DNA of 23,780 nt from Apostichopus parvimensis (Eukaryota > Echinodermata > Holothuroidea > Aspidochirotida > Stichopodidae): NCBI GenBank assembly GCA_000934455.1, contig KN890994.1, positions 1-23,780 of the forward strand, read 5' to 3'. This document shows, one piece after another, positions 1 to 9,500 of this stretch. The position numbers were made by a program, and so were the translations under genes. Within the stretch, counting starts at the first letter, position 1. Each line of letters opens with the position of its first letter. The notes under the pieces are model-generated. The model had not been told where the DNA came from. It worked only from the letters and a program-made list of their open reading frames with translations, and ran no database searches.

Positions 1-471
1 ATAGTTTTTATTTTATCACAGGTGATTGTGTTTGATTTGGTTGCTTGAACCTTTCATGATACAAATGTGAATTTCAATGGCTAGGTTCGGATAAAATCAA
101 ATTGATGTTGGCCTGTTTGTTTAAAACAGTACAAAAAATCCAAAGAACATTGTTTTAAAAAAGTAAAAAAATTATCGCATATCGTCATCATTTTCATCTT
201 TACTGGTGTGGTGTCCTTACAGAATGGATTTTTTTTTTTTTTTTAATTCTTCTTCTTCCTCTTTGGTGGAGTTCACACCACCACCGGCTAGGTCTCTTTG
301 GCTGTATTAATCAATATAGTGTAACCTGCTAGGTCTGTTTAGTCTTAATCAATATATACTCTGTACCTGTCAGCTATTGCCTACCATAAATCATATATCT
401 TTCATTAACTATATTCTTAATAATAATCCTAGTATTGAAAGAGACACTTTAAGCACCGCAATGTGTCTTAC
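1..471. other. left-edge intron sequence of TBC1D19
   Basis: This stretch lies 3' of exon 5 on the minus strand and should be the start of the next intron. I found no segment matching the expected following part of TBC1D19. It contains a run of 14 or more T near 230-244 and a small tandem duplication at 287-367. No other gene is visible. Confidence 0.6.
287..367. repeat. two-copy degenerate tandem duplication, period about 41 bp
   Basis: Copy one starts GCTAGGTCTCTTTGG and copy two, 41 bases on, starts GCTAGGTCTGTTTAG. Both continue through TTAATCAATATA and end in a -TAACCT or -GTACCT block. Divergence of several bases and a two-base indel suggests an old local duplication. Confidence 0.7.
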
Positions 472-535
472 CGGGCTCTTCGACGCTGAGTTCGTTCCAG
501 GCGCCTCGGATTTCCTTTTGCTCTGGAATAGGCCT
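472..535 (-). CDS. TBC1D19: TBC1D19 exon 5 (residues 126-146 plus one base)
   Basis: This is a 64-base exon with acceptor TTTAACCTCCAG|AGG preceded by a pyrimidine-rich tract, and donor CCCG|GTAAGA. It encodes RPIPEQKEIRGAWNELSVEE plus P and the first base of the next codon. It aligns with human RPVGEQKELLNKWNEMGTDEPD. The exon is phase 0 at its start and phase 1 at its end. An alternative upstream acceptor (GGGTCAG near 588) also sits after a long pyrimidine tract and would add 18 in-frame residues. The family alignment favours the acceptor chosen here. The next exon is not found between here and the left edge. Confidence 0.93.
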
Positions 536-3500
536 CTGGAGGTTAAACAAGAAATTGAAAGCAATTTCAAGGTCTTTGGGCAGAGTTAACTGACCCGACA
601 AAAACCAAAAAAAAAAAGAAGAAAAAAAAAAGTAAGAAAGACCTCTTACGTTAACAAAGGGCAGAGGATACAATGTTTTATGTCTCTGATGAAAAAACCG
701 GAGGATCCTATCCAGAAATTTGTCCTGCTTATTGAATTTTTCTCCAACAAATTTAGGCCATGGCTGATAAAGTTTCTCACTTTCCTGTCACCTTGAAGTA
801 GATCCGTACCAACAGTTTAAAATGTGATCCTTCTGTAGATACATTCTGGAGTTAAGTGACGATCAATATATCGTTACGGTCCACATTTCAAGAAAGGGGG
901 GGCGGGCTGTGGGAGATGGCAAGGGTGCTAGGGGTAGGAGTAGTGCCATGATTTCCCAAATTTAAAGCTGCCAACTGTACAAAACTAGTCCTTAAATGAA
1001 CAAAGAGCAGTATGTTGCCAGGGATACATGACATTTGTTTCCTTCTTTTTTTGCAGAAATTTATTTGGGTGGCAGTTTGTCTACAATAGCAGAGCATATA
1101 ACAATAAGTTTGCCATAACTCATGCAGATAACAACCTCATACATATAAAAAACACACTTCTAGACCCTTTGGGTAGTAGGATGAGAAGGTTGGGTCATCT
1201 TATCCAGTAATGCATGACCAGTTGCTATAGGTAAATGTGCAGTGATAAAATGAATTACCGGTTAATGTATTGTAACCATGCATTTTAGAGGGAGGAGAGA
1301 GTAAACATTGTGTAAATGGAGATAAGCTGTAGGAATTAGCGGAGGAAATCTAAAAGGGTTGAAATATTTTCATATCAAATGGATAAAACTACCCTTGATC
1401 AGCTAGGGCAGGTCCCTAAACACAGGTTTGAGATGGGGGAGGGGGGCAGAGTTGGACCAATGTTCAGTGGTGTTGAGATTGCCCTGTGGCAGCATCACAC
1501 CCACGGAAAGTCACTGCTGTGAAATAATTGGGGGACCTTGTTACTCACCCCATCTCCTTCCCCTCCCCACCCCACACCCAGTTTCAGGGGAACTATTAGG
1601 ATGACCAAGGGGTAACCAGTTGTCTTACACTAAGAGTACTCAAACAGACAGATATCCATTGTAGTTTATCATCTTTACTGAACAGTCAATTTCACTGATT
1701 GGACAACTTTAAATTTCAAGTAGCAGGTGGTTGAAGGGACCAGTATAGCAAACGTTAATAAAAAACCCTCCCTGTCGCGGATACCCTTTCTGGGTGATAT
1801 AAACACAGTTTTTTTCCCTTGCTTCCAAAACTTATAGCAACAAATATTTGCTTGTATCTGGGTAAAAAACACAGAAAACTTGGAATGGTATCTTCACACT
1901 TATACAGTGTAAGCTTCCCCTATTCAATCAAGGAATGGAAAAGATCAAGTTGTTTTCCGTTGTTCATGCACTTGCAGAATGAAAAGATATTTTATGACAG
2001 TTACTTGTTCTCTGGATGCTGTTGTAATACCTTTTTTGTTCTGTTCAATTTTCCTTCTCTCTGTTTTTGTTGTTTTTATCTTAAATCTATTCAGGTATTA
2101 ATTTTGAAATATTCCACAACACTTTCTGATCATCAATGCACTATAGCTTAGGCTGGCTGATACTACTCCAAATACCAAAAGGATACAAAATTGCCAAAGT
2201 TACGACTTTGAAAGCCACTTGACTTTCTGTTAGATTGGCTCTTAGAGTCTTTCGTCTGACTCTTGTTTCAAATGGTATTTCCCCAAACATTTTACATTTC
2301 ATGTTTCTTTACTCTCTTTTCTGTTTTACTCAACAACAAATACAATATTTGACTACAAGTATAACAAAAACATTAGTTTTAACGGCCACGAAAGGAATAT
2401 TACGATACAAAGACCGAGATTAAAATTGATTCATCGTCTGTTTGAAATACGTGCACGAAAATGTAAATGTTTCTCACCGAACAGGAGACGGCGAGAGACT
2501 TCACTCATATAAACCATGGATGAGCTTTGAATTTTTTTGTTTCTTGTTCTTCCATGGCCTTCTCATCTATAGCAGTAATTTACATTTTGCATTGTTTACA
2601 CCAATGAACATCTAACTTTTATATGTGATGAAAGAGAGAGAGACAAAAAAAAGGAGGAAGAGAGAGAGAAAGAGAGATGGAGAGAGGAGAAAGAGAAGAG
2701 ATGAGATAGCCGACTGTGCAAAGCCGGTAGAATGGGACGGAAAATCGGCATTATCAATCAGGGATCCTGGTAACTACCGCTCTCTGCAAATTTATCGTCC
2801 GACCAGATTTTGCGACTCGGGAGAATTGGCTTTCCTCGGTTCTCTTTAATAAATTGAAACTGGAGGCTGAGGGATTGGCAAAAGTTTGACATGTATGGAA
2901 ACAAACAGGCTAAGTGCTAAAAGGTTGGAAGACTTACTTTGCGGGCAAGAGGCACTGACAGCTCCGTACACATGCTGTTCAGACTCTTTAAGATCCTCTT
3001 CTCCCAAGACGACTGGAAAGAGACGGGAAAGAAAGACGGGATAAGGAAACGCAACGTGAATGCCGCAACGGGACACCATTCTGGTTGTTAGTTAAAGCAA
3101 TACGTTGCGGTCGAATGATGAGACTTTTAAACATTTGTAAAACATGACAGCATACCTTTGCTGATGTTTTTTTTCTTGTGGATGGACGGAGGAAAAATAC
3201 TATACATGAAGAATTAAAAAAAAATCCCAGAATTATTAATTAAGCAATTCTGCACATCATTATTTCATACAGTAATAAAGTGAGGATATGGTGGAACACC
3301 ATAAAACATTACAATGCGGGTCAGTCTGGTGCCATGTACATTCCCACACACCCTCCTCCAGCATGCATGCCCTCTTTAGACGGGGAGGCACTGATTCCCC
3401 CCCCCCCTGCCCCCTTACTTTAGACGGTTCAAACTGTGAACAGGTAATTTTATAATGGTCGTACCCTCCAACATTTTACACAAATTATGTACCATGCAGT

Positions 3501-6500
3501 TAAAACAGATGCTCTATATTTTTACACAAAACAGACACACAAACTAAAGCAGGGCTCTACCTCTTTACACAAAACAAGAGAAACAGACTGAGCAACACCA
3601 TTGTACACAAAATACCAAAAAAAACATGGAGCATTCAAATTAGGTACCAAAGAAAAACTGCAACACTCTACCCCTTTTTACTCAAAATGCCTGATAAACA
3701 GGCTCTTTCTCTCTTCAAAGCTAACAGAACCCTTTGGTTAAAATGCAGATTTTTTACTCTTAGTAACTATTCTTTGTTCTCAATACACTATTAAAAGTAG
3801 AACCATCAAATCAAGGGAATTTATCTTCACTTACTTCTAATATTTAATTTTCTGAATACAGTTCCCTCCAGATCCATCAGCAGAAAAATGATGTAGTTAT
3901 TAATAGCACTTTCACTTTGCGATACTAAAATTTCCTTCTTCATCAAACTGTTAGTTGCCTACAAAATGCAAACTCCAATTCAATTTCCTTTCAGAAGATG
4001 AGAAAACTGGCCGAGATTTTGTTGGGTACTAATCGTATTCTTTCGATCAAGTTTCAGTAGTGGCTTCTTTTTTCTTCTCTTTTGTTAAACTTTTAGTTTT
4101 ATGATTGCAAGATTAATTTCTGTTGGTTTAATAGAGTGCAATTTAATTTCATTGCCTTCTTTCTTTCTCTCTTCCCTTTTTTTTCTTTCTCGTTTTTCTT
4201 TGAACTTGATTCCTGCATTTCTAGGACAAACAAGTTGAAACGACACATAACTGTCTTTCAGAAATAGTTTAAGGAAACTGACTGATGTGTTTGCTTACAT
4301 TTGGAACATCAAAAATTACAAGGCCACTACTCGGTAGGGGGGGATGGAATCGACTTAAAAACGCCATACGTAACACCGGACATATTGTTATGGAGGAACA
4401 GATTAGAATATACAAATTGAATCTTAAAAATCCATTTAGACAGGTCGTTGATTCCGTTCGCAAATTGTTAAAAGCTTTTTGTGAATCACCTGTATCCAAA
4501 CAGAGTGGAAAGAGAGATGAATTACGTCCTATTCTTAGAAATACCGGCTTGAACCGTATCATTCCGGTGGCGTATACAAGTCTGCCTTTAAGCTGAAGGG
4601 AGAAACGTTCGGCTGCAACAGATGCCTCATAATCACGCAGGAGGTCATAAATTGTTCCACTAAATGTCTCATTTACATGTTAAAATAAACCAGCTTTTAA
4701 ATTGCCAATCGATTACATCAAAAGAAAGATCATGTCTAAACATGTTGGTTTCTGGGCAGTTTTTTAAGTGGGATGATATTACATGTCTCTAAACCCACTT
4801 ACTCAAATTGTTTCCACCAATGGAGAGATTAAAGGTCAAAGGTTAAAGGAGGCACAAATACCCCAATACCATCATTATTCGTCTACATAACAGATATTTT
4901 CTTTCGAGAATGTATTTTTACAAGGATATTCTGGTGGCCAAAGATGATTGCTTTGAAAATAACCAAACATGCTGAAAAATTGATACCAAATCGTCATAAC
5001 AGTTTGCATCGAGAAGATATGAATTTTTAACTTTTTGCAATATATTGTAAATGCATTGATCTGGCATAATTAGCAGAATGATGTCACCAGGGCACTTTGG
5101 CTGAAATTGTCTTTGTATTTCTTTATAATTTGTCAATCATTAATCAGCAGACAAAAAAAATATTTGAACAAAAAAAAAGAAGATACATTTTGATAAAATT
5201 CTAAGTATACAGACAACTTTGACAGCTAAAGTTACAAGCAAACGTTCCAGAACGTATCAGGTTTCAAGGATAAATCGTTAAGAAGATTATGAAAGCGTAG
5301 ACGTAATGCTTCCAAGCAGCATTTGCCCAGATGACATCACAGACCCCCTACTGTTATTCAATCTCCTGGAGTAAATTGAAGGTTTAGCCAGTCAATAAAG
5401 GTCACATTCAATCAAACATATGATTCTCTTCAATATAAGTTTCAAATTGTCTGTCACCAGAAAATCCTTTTAACAGCTAAGAGACATATATATCTTATTC
5501 CATTATGGAGATAAGCAGATCACATTATTTATTGTTCCTTAATTTACATATAAAGCCTAAGGACTTGAACAAGTCTAAAATATGACATCATCAAGCCACT
5601 TATACTTCATTCTTTCTTTTGTGAACTTTTTATGATTTAATTTATTAGTTTTTCTCTAACGGTGAGAAGCTCCTTACTAAGTTTCCGCTGAATCAAATTT
5701 GCAGCATTGATGGAATTGATATCATGCAAAGTTGACAACTTTTAAACATTCTAAACTTGAAAATATGAAAAATAAAAAACAAAAAGTGCTGGGGATACGA
5801 TGACATCACAGATTTACAATGTGACAGCTCCCAGACATAACTCCTCCTAGATATGAGGACTTTTAAAATCTCCAAAATGGAGCAGGATCCATTAAAATCC
5901 TTAGCTTTTCCGACAAATTGTTCGTCGAAAACAAATTCCCTATCATATCACGGCAATAATTTGGGGTTTGTTTCATGTGCCATCGGCTGATGTTGACAGC
6001 ATCATTACAGTTAAATGTCATTTCACAAAATTAGGTTTTTAGTCCCACAAAGTGTTATTCTTAAAGCCCCACAGGCAAGCAAAATTATGTTCCTTTCAGA
6101 GTTGATTTAATTCACAGAGGCACTTCTGAGGGAGACTTCAATGTTAGTTCATCTGAGTGATGCATTGGTATTATACAGTCTATGCTTAATTGATGACATA
6201 TTTTATATAGATATCGAAACTGGTAGTAAAATGGGTGTAAAAGTTTCAGCCTTATTGAATTATTCATTAATCACGTTTTTGCACTTTAATTTCTACCACA
6301 TTCGGGCTGTGGTGCATAATAACTTGACATTGAACCAAAGTTTCACATTTTGACATCTGAATATGTTGCTGCCAATATGGGGAAGCAATTTGTATATGTC
6401 AGAGGTACATATCCTATCCTATGTGATTTAATGTGTAACATGCAAGCATCACAAACTACACACACCCACCACCCCCCTCTCACCCCACCACACACACACA

Positions 6501-9500
6501 TGACCAGTTGAAGGACATCGTTCAATTTTCAACAGAAGGCTTTCCCGATATCGAAGAGGCAGTAGCACATAAAATATTTCGAGGACCTGTGTTTTGAGTA
6601 CTCGGACTTACATGAGGTCCCCCGAAGGAAAGGTGTGTTACCAGGCAGCATGTCCTCGAACTTTCAGTAAAGTCAACACACCCACACACACACACAGATC
6701 ACACCGTAAACACATGCCAACTGCATGGCTTAAACTTGCCTGCATGCCTTGCCTGCTTGGCTTAAACTTGCCTGCCAATATACGAAGGCAATTAGAGTCA
6801 ACAAAACCTCGTTTACGTAGACTTCTATTTATAGTGTTTTATTTGTTTAAGAGGCTCTAATAACTGATTAGTGTGATTTAAGTAACAATTTCCTTGATGT
6901 CAGTCGACTGAATCAACCTTTCACAAACCTACATTAGCAGCCTGAACTTATCATCTTATATATTCGCAAGGAATCATGCATAAAATATCATACCAATTTG
7001 TCACTCGGATGAACTAACATTGAAGTCTCCCTCAGAAGTGCCTCTGTGAATTAAATCAACTCTGCAAGGAACATAATTTTGCATGCCTGTGGGGCTTTTA
7101 GAATAACACTTTGTGGGACTAAAAAGCTAATTTTGTGAAAGGACATAACTGTAATGATGCTGTCAACATCAGCCAATGCCATATGAAACTTTCAATGTAA
7201 GAATTATGCTAAAATACACAAGATTACTGAGACAATGATACTGAAACAATTCATTTAACCATGTAAAATTGAAAGGCAAAGACTGGCCGTGCTTAAATAG
7301 CACAATTTTAAGTTAAAGGAATTGACCTTTTGTGTCTGTGTGTGTGTGTGTTTGGTCAACAATTTTAGCAAATCCAGAGATTATGACTCAAAATTAGGTC
7401 AAAAGTGATCAAACTAGTCTCCCAGTCTTAAATGCAATCACCGAATAAGAACATTTTGCCCGCCCTGGCGAGTTTATTTTTCCAAAATTAGGCTATTAAA
7501 GATGTACACGTTTATCATGCAGAAAGCATATTTCAAACTTATATGTCCAGCTGCGACTTGAACTTCATTCTTTGGAATAAACTTTGATTATATTGTCATT
7601 CTCATATTTTGTCAGTTTCAAATTTATGCCAACTTTTTTATTAAATTCAACTCAGCCAATTGGCCCAATGCTAAATACCAGTCTACATGGTACTCTCATA
7701 TCATGCTCTGAAGCATTGGTATTGTCAGTATGAACAGTTCCACACCCTTTATCTGATAGTGACAGGATATTCATACTGCTCATACTGTCAGTACAAGTGC
7801 TTTCAAGCATGACATAAAAGTACAGATTACAAACCTTTTTGTCCCAACTGGGTGATCAGCACAAAAGGCAACCAAATATTGAATTTCACGATTAAAAGAA
7901 AATATTCAGATTATCTTAAACTTGCGGGAACTATGTATAATTCTCCTACATGCTCAAACATCCCAACCTTACAAGATAACAGGAGATTGCCAGTAGTAGC
8001 TATTTAAACTAGAATAAATTTGAGATGATATCATTAATCAGTCCACAATTTGGGTAAAGTGACAACTTAATTTCAAATCTCAAAACTAAGGCAACCTTCT
8101 TTACAAGAACAAGGTAAAAATTGTCTACACCCATTCTTTCTAATTTCAGTGGGTGTTCTTCTTTGTTCAGCCCAAAGCCTTCCTTCTACAACAATGTTTT
8201 ACTAATACCTTTTAATGATGCCAGTATGTTTATGTGTAGTCTCTTGTGGAATGACAAATATAGGTTCAAATGAAATATGTTTAAAAATACATAATCTGGT
8301 TCCAAATCTCTGAGAAGATGCCCAGATATCATTTCCTCTATGTTTACAAAACATTTTATCACAATCTGTTTAGGGAAAATACAAGAATTCAGTATCATCC
8401 AGTCTTTAAATAAATGCGCAAAAATAGTTTGAAATTTTCCACTACCGGGATTTAGTATGTACATCCTGCAGGCCATTCAAGTGTTTTCATGCCATCTACA
8501 ATCTCCAAGGAATTGGGGGTGGTTAAATCCACTGACGTCATAAAGGTTAAAAAACATGTCTACTTTCTGCTATAAAACATATCTAGGAAGGTACATGTGC
8601 TTTTGCAGTTTACAGAAGAATGTCCCACTACTTTCCTAGCAATTGATCAGCAATTTAGGTTTGATTTACACCAATCGGAGGACAAACATACTATATAACC
8701 CCTGCAGAGGGCCTCCACTCCAACACCCTCATTATACTGGCAGTAAAACGTTTTGTGTAAACATTGGAAAGATAGATGTATCCTTTCCCCTACTGTAACA
8801 GAGGGGCCAAGATTAACAAACGGAGAGGAGGAAAGATTTGTGAAAAGTGGTAATACAAAGTGCAACGACCATTAGGTGGCGATATATGGCGTATATATAG
8901 CCTAACAAAACAGTGAGTTTTTTCAATTACTGCATCGTTCTTTAAGTAGACGGACTAGGAAAGAAATCACTTTATCGCCGCTGCTGAAAGGCGCTTGGAT
9001 TTCCTGACCTGCATGCCATTACAAACTTTGGGTGCAGTGAACTTTTAATAATTAGAAAAAAAAAGAAGTTATCTCTGATATTGTCAAGAATAATCCTTTG
9101 TTAAAATTAATTCTGTCATATAATCCTGTTAAAATAACTTCAGTTCAGTTTCCTGATCTAGGAAAGTTGCAGACAGGAATTGTCTTGATTGACACTTTTT
9201 TGGAAATTTGCCTTAATTTTTTCTTAACTTTGACTAATTTTCAGAATGTCTGTACAAAAGGTACAATTTTTTCTTCATCAGTGTATATCTATATTTGAAG
9301 CAATGAGGCTTAGCAATCGGGAGGTTCCGGGTGTGATATCTGGCCGGGTCAGAGTAAGGTGGGTGTTTCATCCAAGAGCAATCTACTATTTTCCCATCTG
9401 AAATGACTATCTAAATAGAAAAGATTCCAAACTTGAATAAAAAGTTTTAATTGGAAGCCACCCGACGTGTGAGTTGTAATCCATAAGCCCTTGCGGGTTT

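Larger units (their letters stand above)
536..2937 (-). other. TBC1D19 intron between exons 4 and 5
   Basis: This is a 2402 bp GT-AG intron, phase 0. Besides the candidate cassette exon it holds an A-rich run (601-640), a G/C homopolymer patch near 894-905 and 1436-1446, a C-rich patch at 1550-1580, and a purine-rich tract at 2631-2705. A GC-richer block at 2706-2850 adjoins exon 4. A plus-strand splice-like open segment at 1057-1210 is discussed in the findings. No second gene could be supported. Confidence 0.8.
5970..7189. mobile_element. foldback-type element with about 200-bp inverted arms
   Basis: Positions 5970-6172 match the reverse complement of 6990-7189 at about 93% by eye, with one two-base gap. 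Landmarks shared by the arms are GGCTGATGTTGACAGCATCA, AGTCCCACAAAGTGTTATTC and AGGCACTTCTGAGGGAGACT. The arms begin GTTTCAT. A TTT triplet borders both outer ends (5967-5969 and 7190-7192), which is too short to be good evidence of a target duplication. The 817 bp between the arms has no convincing ORF. It contains CA-rich microsatellites and an 18-bp direct repeat. A non-autonomous foldback transposon or MITE fits best. Two opposed copies of one short repeat are also possible. The inverted repeat itself is certain; the class is not. Confidence 0.6.

Noticed and set aside
536-588. Upstream extension of exon 5 (acceptor GGGTCAG near 588, adding 18 codons)
   Set aside because: The acceptor at 536 gives direct continuity of the conserved PLARK-RP junction, and the extension has no counterpart in the human protein. 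It could at most be an alternative site.
1819-2151. 110-codon plus-strand ORF
   Set aside because: Phe/Tyr/Cys-rich product of AT-rich sequence, no family resemblance and no splice support.
2625-2849. Lys/Arg/Glu-rich plus-strand ORF
   Set aside because: The first half is the GA-rich simple repeat; the second half has no known relative.
5328-5815. Repeated GATGACATCACAGA words as a dispersed repeat family
   Set aside because: Only about 14 bases are shared and the flanks do not align by eye.
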